Positions 7,835 to 18,331 of a stretch of 59,362 nt of DNA are shown in pieces. The position numbers and the translations under genes were made by a program. Each line of letters begins with the position of its first letter. The stretch's first letter is position 1. The notes beneath the pieces were generated by a model. It searched no databases. It saw nothing but the letters and a program-made list of their open reading frames with translations, and was not told where the DNA came from. Origin of the DNA: Azospirillum brasilense (GTDB taxonomy: Bacteria; Pseudomonadota; Alphaproteobacteria; Azospirillales; Azospirillaceae); assembly GCF_003349955.1 (NCBI RefSeq), contig NZ_QLKQ01000048.1, forward strand, positions 1 through 59,362. The letters are read 5' to 3'.

Positions 7835-10145
7835 GGGCTGCGTGCCTCTTCTCTTCACCGGTCTCCGCCGGCGTACCGACGCCGCCAGGGGCGTCGCCCG
7901 CGGCCGTTCCGGAACTGGTGGACGTGTTGGGGATGACCAGACCGACGCGCGCCCCGCCGCCTTCGCGGTCCTCCAGGGTCAGCACGCCGCCATGGTCCTC
8001 CATGATCTTCTTGACGATCGCGAGCCCCAGCCCCGTGCCTTTCGCACGCGTCGTCACGTAGGGTTCGGTCAGCCGGTCGCGCTCCTCGGTCGGCAGGCCC
8101 TTGCCGTTGTCCTCGATGATCATGGCAATGCGCTCGGCATCGGCCTCGACCCGGATGGCGACATGGCCGGGCGGCAGCTCCGCGCCGTCGGCGGGCGGCG
8201 GGCGGCCTTCGATGGCGTCCGCGGCGTTCTGCAGCAGGTTGGTCAGCGCCTGGCTGATCTGGCGGCTGTCGCAGGGCACGGTCAGCGGCCCCTGCGGAAG
8301 CGCCATATCGAACTTGATCTTGCCGGCGTGCGCGCTGGATTGCAGGAACACCGCCTGCCGGACGAGATCGTTGAGGTTGCAGGGCTTCATCACCGGCTGC
8401 GGCATGCGCGCGAAGGCGGAGAACTCGTCCACCATGCGCCGGATGTCGTCCACCTGACGGACGATGGTGTCCGTGCACATGGTGAAGACCTCGGTGTCGC
8501 TGGTGATCTCCTTCAGATACTTGCGGCGCAGCCGTTCGGCGGAGAGCTGGATCGGCGTCAGCGGATTCTTGATCTCGTGGGCGATGCGGCGGGCGACGTC
8601 GGCCCAGGCCGCCTTGCGCTGGGCGGAGACCAGCTCGGTGATGTCGTCGAAGGTCACGACGTAGCCGCGGATCTCCCCGCTGCCCCGCCCCTCGGTGGAG
8701 ATGCGGACGAGCAGGGTCAGCGGCGTCGTGCCGGGGCGGCGGATCTGGATCTGGTCCTGCACCACCCGGCCCGGACGGCCCGGCGCGTGGTCCAGAAGCT
8801 CCCCCATCTCGGGGGACAGCTCGGCCAGCCTCATCCCGATCAGGCTTTCCGCGTCCTCGACGCCGAGAAGGCGCGCGGCCGAGAAGTTGGGAAGGGTGAT
8901 GCGCCCTTCGGCGTTCAAGCCGATCACGCCCGCCGACACGCCGCCCAGCACGGTCTCGGTGAAGCGGCGGCGCTCGTCGATCAGGCGGTTGGCCGAAAGA
9001 AGCTCGTGCCGCTGGCTTTCGATCTCCGTCGTCATGCGGTTGAAGGCGCGCGACAGCAGGCCAAGCTCGTCCTCGCCGGGCGGTTCGGTCACCCGGACGG
9101 TCAGGTCGCCGGCGCGCACCCGTTCCGCCGCGCCGATCAGGGCGCTGATCGGCCGCGCCAGCCGTGTCGCAAAGATCAGCCCCGCCCACACCGCCGCCAG
9201 CAGAAGCAGCAGGGCGACGACCAGGAAGATCAGAGTGAAGGTGATCTGCAGGCTGCCGCGCTGGCTTTCCAGCGCCCCGAACTCCCGCACCGCCCCTTCC
9301 GCCGAGGCCATGTGCGAGAGCACGCGCGGCTCCACCATGCGCCCGACATAGAGATAGGTGTCGGCGAAGCGGTCGAGGCGGACCAGCGCGCGGACGCGGT
9401 CGTCGTTCTCGCTGACGATCATCGCCACCTCGCCGCGGCGGGCGGTGGCGAGCTTGTCGTCGGGGATCGGGTCGAACTCCAGAGCGAAGGTGTAGCCGGA
9501 GCGCGCGACGATGGCGCCGGTCGTTCCGTTGAAGACGATGGCCTCGGACAGGGCGCGCAGCATCGCCTGGGTGGCGACCACCTGCTCGAACCGCTCCGGG
9601 TCGCTGGCGAGGCGCGCCGCCTCCTGGTTCAGGTCGTTCGCCATGGCGAGCGCGTCGGCGCGGATGTTCTGCTGGTGCTCGTGCAGATAGGCGCTGGCGA
9701 CCGCCAGCGATTCGTTCACCGCCGTGCGCACCCGCTCGCTGAACCAGGACTGCACGCCGACATAGAAGAAGACGGTGGAGAAGATGGCCATGATGATGGC
9801 CGGCGCGACGGCGAGCAGGCTGAACACCGCGACCAGCCGCACATGCATCTGCGACCCGGCGAGGCCGCGCCGCCGCCCGATCCACAGATAGACGATCCGC
9901 CGCGCGATCAGCACGCCGAGCAGGAGCAGCAGCGCCAGATCGAGGGTCAGCAGCCACGTGACGGTGCGCGGGTTGGTTTCCCCGAAGGGCGCGCTCTCCG
10001 TCAGCGCCGTGTAGGTCGCGAAGCCCGCCACCAGGGCCGCCAGCGACAGCGCGAAGGCAAGCCGCTTCGCCAACCCGACCCGGGTTGCCCAGCGAAGGAA
10101 CTGCTGCCAAAGCGGCGTGACGGGTTCAGGGGGTATGGGCGACAT
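7824..10145 (-). CDS. ntrY: Sensor histidine kinase NtrY
   Basis: Membrane sensor kinase partner of NtrX, 773 aa from the ATG at 10145. It has three N-terminal membrane segments within the first 130 residues, a periplasmic loop, another membrane segment, a HAMP domain (IFATRLARPISALIGAAERV), a PAS domain, the H-box (ARRIAHEIKNPLTPIQLSAE) and the ATPase domain (NLLQNAADA, DNGKGLP, GTGLGLAIV). An in-frame GTG at 10181 is rejected because it lies within the likely promoter -10 region. The spacing to ntrC (186 bases) and the promoter suggest ntrYX can be transcribed apart from ntrBC. Confidence 0.94.
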   Translation of the reverse strand: MSPIPPEPVTPLWQQFLRWATRVGLAKRLAFALSLAALVAGFATYTALTESAPFGETNPRTVTWLLTLDLALLLLLGVLIARRIVYLWIGRRRGLAGSQMHVRLVAVFSLLAVAPAIIMAIFSTVFFYVGVQSWFSERVRTAVNESLAVASAYLHEHQQNIRADALAMANDLNQEAARLASDPERFEQVVATQAMLRALSEAIVFNGTTGAIVARSGYTFALEFDPIPDDKLATARRGEVAMIVSENDDRVRALVRLDRFADTYLYVGRMVEPRVLSHMASAEGAVREFGALESQRGSLQITFTLIFLVVALLLLLAAVWAGLIFATRLARPISALIGAAERVRAGDLTVRVTEPPGEDELGLLSRAFNRMTTEIESQRHELLSANRLIDERRRFTETVLGGVSAGVIGLNAEGRITLPNFSAARLLGVEDAESLIGMRLAELSPEMGELLDHAPGRPGRVVQDQIQIRRPGTTPLTLLVRISTEGRGSGEIRGYVVTFDDITELVSAQRKAAWADVARRIAHEIKNPLTPIQLSAERLRRKYLKEITSDTEVFTMCTDTIVRQVDDIRRMVDEFSAFARMPQPVMKPCNLNDLVRQAVFLQSSAHAGKIKFDMALPQGPLTVPCDSRQISQALTNLLQNAADAIEGRPPPADGAELPPGHVAIRVEADAERIAMIIEDNGKGLPTEERDRLTEPYVTTRAKGTGLGLAIVKKIMEDHGGVLTLEDREGGGARVGLVIPNTSTSSGTAAGDAPGGVGTPAETGEEKRHAAHGA

Positions 10146-10151
10146 CAATCC

Positions 10152-10210
10152 GGCAACCAGTCTGTTGCCAGAATGATACACGAGCTGTTGCCGTCATGCC
10201 AAGCGGCAAC
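10152..10210. promoter_or_regulatory. Four GGCAAC/GTTGCC half-sites over the ntrYX promoter
   Basis: GGCAAC at 10152-10157 and 10205-10210, and GTTGCC at 10164-10169 and 10187-10192, form two inverted pairs (6- and 12-base spacers). One lies just downstream of the -10, the other overlaps the -35 region. The arrangement resembles an operator for a dimeric regulator; the owner is unknown, autoregulation by NtrX being one option. Confidence 0.45.
10173..10202 (-). promoter_or_regulatory. Sigma-70-type promoter of ntrYX
   Basis: On the minus strand TTGGCA (10197-10202) and TATCAT (10173-10178) match 5/6 of both consensus hexamers with an 18-base spacer. Transcription would begin near 10166, about 20 bases before the ntrY ATG. 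This supports the ATG at 10145 and separate expression of ntrYX. Confidence 0.55.
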
Positions 10211-10331
10211 CCCTCTGCCTTTCGCACAGTCCCTAAGGAACATCGCGAACGGCAGAGGCGCCAAAAGCCTGTCGCAAAAACAACACGCTGTGGGGCGTGA
10301 GCGACGCCCGGCCGCCCCGCCGGCCGCCGGA

Positions 10332-11773
<1,442 letters not shown>

Positions 11774-11777
<4 letters not shown>

Positions 11778-12976
11778 CCGATGGCCCCTCGGATGCCTCT
11801 GGCCGGTGCAGGATCGCCGCTCATCTGCGCTTCATCGAACATGGGTAGCGAGACCTTGAAGACGGTGCGGCGCGGCTGGCTGTCAAATTCGATGACGCCG
11901 CCGTGGTCGCCGACGATTTTGGCTACCAATGCAAGCCCCAGGCCAGTCCCATTGACCTTGGTGGTAATGAAGGCATCGAACAGGTTCGAACGCAGGTCAT
12001 CGGGTATGCCGTCCCCATTATCCTGAACGGACACCAGCAACGGCAGTTGCAGGCGGGTGTCGCCGCCGGGCAGGGCCATGCGGACGCCGTGCTGATAAGA
12101 TGTGCTGAGTATGATCTCGCCGCCCGATTCCGGTGCAGCTTCTGCCGCATTTTTAATCAGGTTGAGGAAAATCTGGATGAGCTGGTCGCGGTTGCCATAG
12201 ACCGGCGGCAGCGACGGGTCGTAACGCTCGATGAAGCGGATCTTCCGGGCGAAGCCGCTCTGGGCCACCTTGCGGACATGCTCCAGAACGGTGTGGATGT
12301 TCACCGCGCTGCGCTCCAGCGGGCGCTGGTCGGAGAAGACCTCCATCCGGTTGACCAGCGCGACGATGCGGTCGGCCTCGTCGCAGATCAGCCGGGTCAG
12401 CACCCGGTCGGACTCGCTGCAGTTCTCTTCCAGAAGCTGCGCCGCGCCGCGGATGCCCGACAGCGGGTTCTTCACCTCGTGCCCCAGCATCGACGCCATG
12501 GCGGTGACCGAGCGGGCGGCGTTGCGGTGGGTCAGGGAGTTGTCGATCTTGCGGGCCAGCGTGCGCTCGTTGACCGTCAGCAGCACATGGTCGGCCGGCT
12601 CGCCCAGCGCGGTGACCCGCACGGTGACGTGGTGCGGGCCGATGCGCGGCGTGTCGATGACGACGCCCTCCTGCGAGGCGCGGTGGCGGCCCTGCTGCAC
12701 CTGCTCGATCAACTGGCTGACCGGGCTGTTGGGCGGCAGCAGTTCGGCCAGCGGCATGCCTTCCATCATGGCGGCGGACAGGCCGAAGAACTCCTGCGCC
12801 TCCAGATTCACATAGCGGATGTCGCCGGAGCCGTCGACGACCAGGACCGGGTCGGGGAGCGCGTTCAGCATGACGGACGGATCGATGCAGGGGCGGACGG
12901 GGCGGTAGGAACTGGAGGGCGCACGGGGCCGCGCCGGGCGGCGGGGCAGTGGCGCAGCGGCAGATGCACGGGCCAT
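11774..12976 (-). CDS. ntrB: Nitrogen regulation sensor kinase/phosphatase NtrB
   Basis: Cytoplasmic histidine kinase of the NtrBC pair, 400 aa. It has a basic proline/alanine-rich N-terminus (1-30), a PAS domain (about 40-150), the NtrB-type H-box LGHEVKNPLSGIRGAAQLLE, then N-box (NLIKNAAEA), G1 (DNGDGIP) and G2 (GTGLGLALV) motifs. Its kinase/phosphatase balance is set by PII proteins. The ATG at 12976 shares its A with the TGA of dusB (TGATG), so dusB-ntrB-ntrC is one coupled operon. Confidence 0.97.
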
Positions 12977-13962
12977 CAGGCAGCCATCCTTTCGATCGCC
13001 GGGGCGTAGAAGTCGCGGATGAAGCCGCGCACTCGTTCGGGATCGGACATGCGGTTGACCTCCGAGCGGAATTCGGCGGAGTCGCGCAGGCCCGTTGAGT
13101 ACCAGGAGATGTGTTTGCGGGCGACGCGCAGCCCGCCTTCGACGCCGTAATGGGTCAGCATGGCGTCGTAATGCTCCAGCAGCGTGTCGAGCTGCTCGTG
13201 GAGCGGCGGGTCGGGCAACCGCTCGCCGGTGCGGATGTAGTGCATCACCTGGGCGGGGAACCAGGGGCGGCCGTAGGCGCCGCGTCCGATCATCACCCCG
13301 TCGGCGCCGGACTCGGCGAGCGCGCGGTCCACGGCGTCGAAGGAGGTGATGTCGCCGTTGACCACCACCGGGATCGACACCGCCTCCTTCACGGAGCGGA
13401 TGAAGGACCAGTCGGCGGTGCCGTTGTAGAACTGCTCGCGGGTGCGGCCGTGGACGGTGACCAGCTTGATCCCGCATTCCTCGGCGATGCGGGCGAGACG
13501 GGGCGCGTTGAGGCTGCTGTCGTCCCACCCCTTGCGCATCTTCAGCGTCACCGGGATCGAGACCGCCTTCGCCGTGGCCTCCAGGATGCGGGCGGCGAGC
13601 GCCTCGTCGCGCATCAGGGAGGAGCCGGCGTGGCCGTTGACCACCTTCTTCACCGGACAGCCGAAGTTGATGTCGATGATGGCCGCCCCGCGGTCCTCGT
13701 TCAGCTTCGCCGCCTCGGCCATCACCTCGGGCTCGCAGCCGGCGAGTTGGACCGCCATGGGGAACTGCTCCGGCTCGCACTCGACCATGCGCAGCGTCTG
13801 GCGGTTCTCGCGGATCATCGCCTGGCTCGCGACCATCTCGGAGACGACCAGTCCGCAGCCCGACTGCTTCACCAGCCGCCGGAACGGCAGATCGGTGACG
13901 CCGGACATGGGGGCGAGGATCACCGGACCCTCAAGCGAGATGGTGCCGATTTGAATGGCCAT
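12976..13962 (-). CDS. dusB: tRNA-dihydrouridine synthase DusB (NifR3)
   Basis: FMN-dependent enzyme that reduces uridine in tRNA; historically nifR3, the first gene of the nifR3-ntrBC operon in Rhodobacter, Rhizobium and Azospirillum. The product is 328 aa, a TIM barrel starting PVILAPMSGVTDLPFR, with the catalytic cysteine in DINFGCPVKK and the FMN/tRNA segments VTVHGRTREQ and GVMIGRGA. The ATG at 13962 follows AGGTGAAC; longer readings add a cysteine-rich stretch not typical of the family. The downstream ntrB overlaps its stop. Confidence 0.96.
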   Translation of the reverse strand: MAIQIGTISLEGPVILAPMSGVTDLPFRRLVKQSGCGLVVSEMVASQAMIRENRQTLRMVECEPEQFPMAVQLAGCEPEVMAEAAKLNEDRGAAIIDINFGCPVKKVVNGHAGSSLMRDEALAARILEATAKAVSIPVTLKMRKGWDDSSLNAPRLARIAEECGIKLVTVHGRTREQFYNGTADWSFIRSVKEAVSIPVVVNGDITSFDAVDRALAESGADGVMIGRGAYGRPWFPAQVMHYIRTGERLPDPPLHEQLDTLLEHYDAMLTHYGVEGGLRVARKHISWYSTGLRDSAEFRSEVNRMSDPERVRGFIRDFYAPAIERMAA

Positions 13963-13969
13963 GTTCACC

Positions 13970-13986
13970 TGCCCACATGATGGGCA
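13970..13986. repeat. Inverted repeat TGCCCA/TGGGCA ahead of dusB
   Basis: TGCCCA at 13970-13975 is matched by TGGGCA at 13981-13986 across five bases, just upstream of the dusB ribosome-binding site. It could be an operator or a small leader hairpin affecting translation of the dusB-ntrBC operon. Confidence 0.35.
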
Positions 13987-14086
13987 CATTAGCGATATGA
14001 TGAGAATTTGTGCACGGTAGCACAGCGTTTCGGCATGTTGCAAGTGCACATCCCGCGAACGCCGCGCTGGCTGTCATGCGTCGGGG

Positions 14087-14902
14087 TTAGCCGAGCAGGA
14101 CGTCGGTGACGAACTTGACGCCCGGATAGGCGAGGGTCAGCAGCAGATAGGCGATCAGCACGAGACGCGCGGCCATCCGCCCGCGCACACCGGTGCGGGC
14201 GTGGGCCAGCAGCAACCCGCCGATGACGACGAAGCTGGCGACGGACAGAAGCGTCTTGTGGTCGGCGCGCAGCAGCGCGCCGGTTTCGTAATAGAGCACC
14301 GCCATTCCCGTGGCGAGACCGGCCCCCAGAACCGCCTCCGACGCGCCGAGAAGATGGAGCTGCATCCGCTCGCTTTCCGCCACCGGGGGCAGGAAACGGG
14401 TCAGCGGCGTCGGACGTTTCGACTTCAGCGCCCGTTGCTGGAGGAAGGCGGCGAGCGACGCCACGGCGGCCATGGTCAGCAGCGCGTAGGTGATGACCGA
14501 CACGGCGATGTGCAGGTCGATCCAGATGCCCGGCGCGCCGCCGCGCAGCACCGGCGCCGGGGCCTGCTGGGCCAGGGTCGCGAAGGCGCCGACGGTCAGC
14601 AGATAGGGCAGCAGCAGCGGGGACAGCCGCCACGCCGACCGGGTCAGCGCGCTCATCGCCATGAACAGCAGCATGCAGGCGGCGATGGTGATCCACAGCG
14701 CGGTGGACAGGCCGGTGTGCCAGCGTCCCGCCACCTGGGTCAGCGCCCAGGCCGCCGGCCCGGCGAAGCCCAGAGCCAGGGCGCCCCAGAAATAGGCGGA
14801 CCGCCCATCCGCCCCCTGCCCCGCGATCCGGTGGTACGGGTAGATGGACGCCGGCAGCAGAGCCATCAGCGCGGTCAGGCTGTAGACGATGTTCTGCGAC
14901 AT
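14087..14902 (-). CDS. CcsA/HemX-like (YpjD) integral membrane protein
   Basis: A 271-aa polytopic protein of the cytochrome c assembly (CcsA/HemX/YpjD) superfamily. About eight hydrophobic segments are visible. WIDLHIAVSVITYALLTMAA (around residue 130) and RADHKTLLSVASFVV near the C-terminus match the conserved core of these haem-handling proteins. The exact role, haem transport or c-type cytochrome maturation, is not settled for the YpjD branch. The ATG at 14902 is chosen; a longer reading would include the tandem 18-bp repeat, which translates as an artefactual QQRLWV duplication. Confidence 0.75.
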   Translation of the reverse strand: MSQNIVYSLTALMALLPASIYPYHRIAGQGADGRSAYFWGALALGFAGPAAWALTQVAGRWHTGLSTALWITIAACMLLFMAMSALTRSAWRLSPLLLPYLLTVGAFATLAQQAPAPVLRGGAPGIWIDLHIAVSVITYALLTMAAVASLAAFLQQRALKSKRPTPLTRFLPPVAESERMQLHLLGASEAVLGAGLATGMAVLYYETGALLRADHKTLLSVASFVVIGGLLLAHARTGVRGRMAARLVLIAYLLLTLAYPGVKFVTDVLLG

Positions 14903-14934
14903 GCGGCGGACCCGTGCCCTTCCCTCTGCGGAAA

Positions 14935-14970
14935 CCCAAAGTCGCTGTTGGACCCAAAGTCGCTGTTGGA
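14935..14970. repeat. Two exact tandem copies of an 18-bp unit
   Basis: CCCAAAGTCGCTGTTGGA occurs twice in a row (14935-14952 and 14953-14970) in the space between the divergent ccsA-like gene and ispDF. The copies are identical, which points to recent slippage or to a duplicated binding site. Confidence 0.75.
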
Positions 14971-15021
14971 CAAGTCTCTGAAGCTCTTGGCGGAACGCCG
15001 GTGAGCGGCTAGGCTCGGCTG

Positions 15022-15056
15022 CGTCCGGCCGCCATGACGTAAGCGTCACGCGGACG
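15022..15056. repeat. Nested inverted repeats upstream of ispDF
   Basis: An outer CGTCCG/CGGACG pair (15022-15027, 15051-15056) encloses TGACG/CGTCA (15035-15039, 15044-15048). It lies between divergent genes, so operator function is as likely as an RNA hairpin. Confidence 0.35.
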
Positions 15057-15103
15057 GCCCGTCAAGCGCGGATACCATAGCCCAAACGGCACGGATACGT
15101 CCC

Positions 15104-16258
15104 ATGTCTTCCTGTATCGCGCTGATCGTCGCCGCCGGAAGCGGCCAGCGTTTCGGCGCCGAGCGGCCCAAGCAGTATCTCGATCTGGCCGGCCAGTCCG
15201 TTCTGCGCCGCACGGTCGAGGCCTTCCGGCGCCACCCCAAGGTGAGCGCGGTGCGCGTCGTCATCAATCCCGCCTTTCGCGATCTCTACGATGCGGCCGT
15301 CGCGGGGCTGGACCTGCCCGAACCGGTGGTCGGCGGGGCGTCCCGCCAGGATTCGGTGCGCAACGGGCTGGAGGCGTTGGCCGACTCGGCGCCGGGCCTC
15401 GTGCTGATCCACGACGCGGCCCGCCCGCTGATCGACGCCGGCACCATCGACGCGGTGATCGCGGCGCTCGACACCCACCCTGCGGCGCTGGCCGCCGTTC
15501 CGGTCGCCGACACGCTGAAACGCGGCGAGGACGGGCTGGTGGCCGGAACGGTGGACCGCAGCGGCCTGTGGCGCGCCCAGACCCCGCAGGGCTTCCGCTT
15601 TCCCGACATCCTGGCCGCGCACCGCGCGGCCGCCGGGCTGGAGCTGACCGACGACGCGGCGGTCGCCGAACGCGCCAGGCTGCCGGTCGCGCTGGTGCCC
15701 GCCAGGGAGGAGAATTTCAAGGTGACCACCCCCGACGACCTGACCCGCGCGACCCGCGCGCTCGATTCCGCCCTGTCCGACATCCGCACCGGTTCGGGCT
15801 TCGACGTGCACCGTTTCGCCGAGGGCGACCACGTCACGCTCTGCGGCGTGCGGGTGCCGCACACGCAGCGGCTGGACGGCCATTCGGACGCCGACGTCGG
15901 GCTGCACGCGCTGACCGACGCCATCCTGGGCGCGCTGTGCGCCGGGGACATCGGCAGCCATTTCCCGCCCAGCGACCCGCAATGGCGCGGCGCCGACAGC
16001 GCGCTGTTCCTGAAACACGCGGCGGAGCTGGTGACGGACCGCGGCGGGCGGATCGCCCATGTGGACGTGACGATCATCTGCGAGCGCCCGAAGGTCGGCC
16101 CGCACCGCGAGGCGATGACCGCGCGCGTTGCCGACATCCTGGGCATGCCGGTGGACCGGGTCAGCGTGAAGGCGACGACGACGGAGCGGCTGGGCTTCAC
16201 CGGGCGCGGCGAGGGCATCGCGGCGCAGGCGATGGCGACGGTCCGTCTGCCGGGATAG
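15104..16258 (+). CDS. ispDF: Bifunctional IspD/IspF (MEP pathway)
   Basis: Fusion of 2-C-methyl-D-erythritol 4-phosphate cytidylyltransferase (IspD, about 1-225) and 2-C-methyl-D-erythritol 2,4-cyclodiphosphate synthase (IspF, about 227-384), steps 3 and 5 of non-mevalonate isoprenoid synthesis. IspD shows the nucleotide-binding AAGSGQRFG, and IHDAARPLI. IspF shows the metal ligands in GFDVHRF and the HSDADVGLHALTDAILGAL signature, and ends with TTTERLGFTGRGEGIAAQA. Length 384 aa is normal for the alphaproteobacterial fusion. The intermediate enzyme IspE is not in the window. Confidence 0.96.
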   Translation: MSSCIALIVAAGSGQRFGAERPKQYLDLAGQSVLRRTVEAFRRHPKVSAVRVVINPAFRDLYDAAVAGLDLPEPVVGGASRQDSVRNGLEALADSAPGLVLIHDAARPLIDAGTIDAVIAALDTHPAALAAVPVADTLKRGEDGLVAGTVDRSGLWRAQTPQGFRFPDILAAHRAAAGLELTDDAAVAERARLPVALVPAREENFKVTTPDDLTRATRALDSALSDIRTGSGFDVHRFAEGDHVTLCGVRVPHTQRLDGHSDADVGLHALTDAILGALCAGDIGSHFPPSDPQWRGADSALFLKHAAELVTDRGGRIAHVDVTIICERPKVGPHREAMTARVADILGMPVDRVSVKATTTERLGFTGRGEGIAAQAMATVRLPG

Positions 16259-16274
16259 CATGAGCGTTCCCTAG

Positions 16275-16297
16275 CCCTCTCCCGCGATGGGAGAGGG
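16275..16297 (+). terminator. REP-like hairpin after ispDF
   Basis: CCCTCTCCC (16275-16283) and GGGAGAGGG (16289-16297) form a perfect 9-bp stem 17 bases past the ispDF stop. No U-run follows. The CCCTCTCCC core recurs at 54171-54286, so this may be a dispersed repeat serving as a transcript end. Confidence 0.45.
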
Positions 16298-16330
16298 GCT
16301 GGTTCTGGCACGACGACGAAAGGGACCCGC

Positions 16331-16834
16331 ATGTTTCCCGATCACATCCGCGAACTCGCCGCCAAGCTGCTCGCGGAATACGAACTGGCCGGCTACACCC
16401 TGGCGACCGCCGAATCCTGCACGGGCGGCCTGATCGCGGGGGCGCTGACCGACATCGCGGGCTCGTCCAAGGTCGTGGACCGGGGCTTCGTCACCTACTC
16501 CAACGTCGCCAAGTCCGAGATGCTCGGCGTGCCGCCCAGCCTGATCTACGCCCACGGCGCGGTCAGCCCGGAGGTGGCGGTGGCGATGGCGGTGGGTGCC
16601 CTGGCGAAGTCGAAGGCCGACGTGACGGTGGCGGTCACCGGAGTCGCCGGGCCCGGCGGGGGAACGCCGGAAAAGCCGGTGGGGCGCGTCTACATCGCCA
16701 CGGCGGTCCGCCGCGGCGCCGCCAAGCACAAGGAATACACCTTCCCCGGCGACCGCGAGGCGGTGCGCCTCGCGACCGTGCAGACCGCGCTGGAGCGGCT
16801 GCGCACCGCCCGCCCCGAGACCGGGATTCGCTGA
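16331..16834 (+). CDS. pncC: CinA C-terminal family nicotinamide-nucleotide amidohydrolase
   Basis: Stand-alone PncC domain (167 aa) that deamidates nicotinamide mononucleotide to nicotinate mononucleotide in NAD recycling. The signature TAESCTGGLIAGALTDIAGSS lies at residues 22-42, with the catalytic serine in ESCTGG, and VTGVAGPGGGTPEKPVG is also conserved. There is no N-terminal CinA (MoCF-like) domain, as is usual in proteobacterial PncC. It is probably co-oriented with but separate from ispDF, given the hairpin between them. Confidence 0.92.
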   Translation: MFPDHIRELAAKLLAEYELAGYTLATAESCTGGLIAGALTDIAGSSKVVDRGFVTYSNVAKSEMLGVPPSLIYAHGAVSPEVAVAMAVGALAKSKADVTVAVTGVAGPGGGTPEKPVGRVYIATAVRRGAAKHKEYTFPGDREAVRLATVQTALERLRTARPETGIR

Positions 16835-16847
16835 GGGAAGACCGGCC

Positions 16848-17315
16848 TCAGGCGGTCCGCGCCGTGGCGGGCCGGGTGGCGCCGTTGCCGTAGAGCTGGT
16901 TGGCGCGGGTCTCGAAGGCCTGCACCATCCGGCGCACCGCCTCGTTGAACAGCACGCCCATGATCTTCTGCAGCATCTTCGAGCGGAACTCGAAGTCCAC
17001 GTAGAAATCCACGCAGACGCCGCCCTCGTGCGGGGTGAAGATCCAGTGGTTGTTGAGGTACTGGAACGGCCCCTCGGTGTACTGGACGTTGATGCGGCGG
17101 TTCGCCTCGTCCAGCTCCACGCGCGAGGTGAAGCGTTCGCGGACCATCTTAAAGCCGATGACAAGGTCCGCGAACATCACGTCGCCTTCACGGCGGCGGA
17201 TGCGGGCGGCGAGGCACCAGGGCAGGAATTCCGGGTACTTCTCCACATCGGCGACCAGCCGGTACATCTGCTCCGGCGTGTAGGGAAGAACCTTCTTTTC
17301 CGCGTGCGTCGGCAT
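16848..17315 (-). CDS. RatA/COQ10-like START-domain protein
   Basis: A 155-aa SRPBCC/START-fold protein. The N-terminus AEKKVLPYTPEQMYRLVADVEKYPEFLPWC and FNEAVRRMVQAFETRA near the end are hallmarks of the COQ10/RatA family. In eukaryotes and many bacteria the family binds ubiquinone and aids its delivery to respiratory complexes; the E. coli relative RatA was described as inhibiting ribosome association. The bacterial role remains uncertain. It lies 60 bases downstream of lipA on the same strand and converges with pncC. Confidence 0.85.
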   Translation of the reverse strand: MPTHAEKKVLPYTPEQMYRLVADVEKYPEFLPWCLAARIRRREGDVMFADLVIGFKMVRERFTSRVELDEANRRINVQYTEGPFQYLNNHWIFTPHEGGVCVDFYVDFEFRSKMLQKIMGVLFNEAVRRMVQAFETRANQLYGNGATRPATARTA

Positions 17316-17374
17316 ACCCGCTCCGTTTCTCTTTCGGCCGCCTCTCGGCCCGCCGCCCTTCAGCCCGCCGCCTT

Positions 17375-18331
17375 TCAGCCGGCCGTTGCCGCGAGCTTGC
17401 GGAGGCGAGCCTCCCGCAGCTTCGCGAAATCCGCCCCCGCGTGATAGCTGGAGCGGGTCAGCGGCGTCGAAGCCACCATCAGGAAACCCTTGCCGCGGCC
17501 AAGTGTTGCGTAGCTCTGGAATTCTTCCGGAGTCACGAACCGGTCCACCGCCGCGTGCTTGGGCGTCGGCTGGAGGTACTGGCCGATCGTCATGAAGTCA
17601 ACATCGGCGGCGCGCAGGTCGTCCATCACCTGCCCGACCTCCTCCTTCGTCTCGCCCAGCCCGACCATGATTCCGGACTTGGTGAACATGGACGGGTCCA
17701 GCTCCTTCACCCGCGCCAGCAATTGCAGCGAGGTGAAGTAACGGGCGCCCGGACGGATCGTCGGGTAGAGGCGCGGCGCGGTTTCCAGATTGTGGTTGAA
17801 GACGTCGGGCTTCGCCTCGACCACCACCTCCACCGCACCCTTCTTCTTCTGGAAGTCGGGGGTCAGGATCTCGATGGTGGTGTCGGGCGACGCGGCGCGG
17901 ATGGCGCGGATGGTCCGGGCGAAATGCTCCGCCCCGCCGTCCTCCAGGTCGTCACGGTCGACGGAGGTGACGACGACGTGGCTCAGCTTCAGTTGGGCCA
18001 CCGCCTCCCCCACATTGTCCGGCTCATGCGGGTCGAGCTGGTCCGGTCGCCCGGTGCCGACGTTGCAGAAGGCGCAGCCGCGGGTGCAGACGGAGCCGAG
18101 GATCATGAAGGTCGCGTGCTTGTGCTTCCAGCACTCCCCGATGTTCGGGCAGGCGGCCTCCTCGCACACGGTGTTGAGCTTGAGCCCGCGCATGAGGCTG
18201 CGCGTCTCGTTGTATTCCTGGCTGGTCGGCGCCTTGACGCGAATCCAGCCCGGTTTGCGCTGGATCGGGTTGTCGGGCTTGTGGGCCTTTTCGGGATGGC
18301 GAAGCTTCTCGGGGTGATCGGCCACGGTCAT
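17375..18331 (-). CDS. lipA: Lipoyl synthase
   Basis: Radical SAM enzyme that inserts two sulfurs into octanoyl-lysine on E2 and H proteins; 318 aa from the ATG at 18331. The auxiliary cluster motif CEEAACPNIGEC and the radical SAM motif CTRGCAFC are both intact, and LTRSSYHAG carries the conserved C-terminal RSSYHA. An upstream in-frame extension is cysteine/proline-rich and unlike LipA. It lies downstream of the PDH genes whose E2 and E1 beta carry lipoyl domains, an apt genetic link. Confidence 0.96.
   Translation of the reverse strand: MTVADHPEKLRHPEKAHKPDNPIQRKPGWIRVKAPTSQEYNETRSLMRGLKLNTVCEEAACPNIGECWKHKHATFMILGSVCTRGCAFCNVGTGRPDQLDPHEPDNVGEAVAQLKLSHVVVTSVDRDDLEDGGAEHFARTIRAIRAASPDTTIEILTPDFQKKKGAVEVVVEAKPDVFNHNLETAPRLYPTIRPGARYFTSLQLLARVKELDPSMFTKSGIMVGLGETKEEVGQVMDDLRAADVDFMTIGQYLQPTPKHAAVDRFVTPEEFQSYATLGRGKGFLMVASTPLTRSSYHAGADFAKLREARLRKLAATAG

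Noticed and set aside
10146..10181. GTG at 10181 as the ntrY start
   Set aside because: It overlaps the likely -10 hexamer at 10173-10178; the ATG at 10145 lies downstream of the inferred transcription start.
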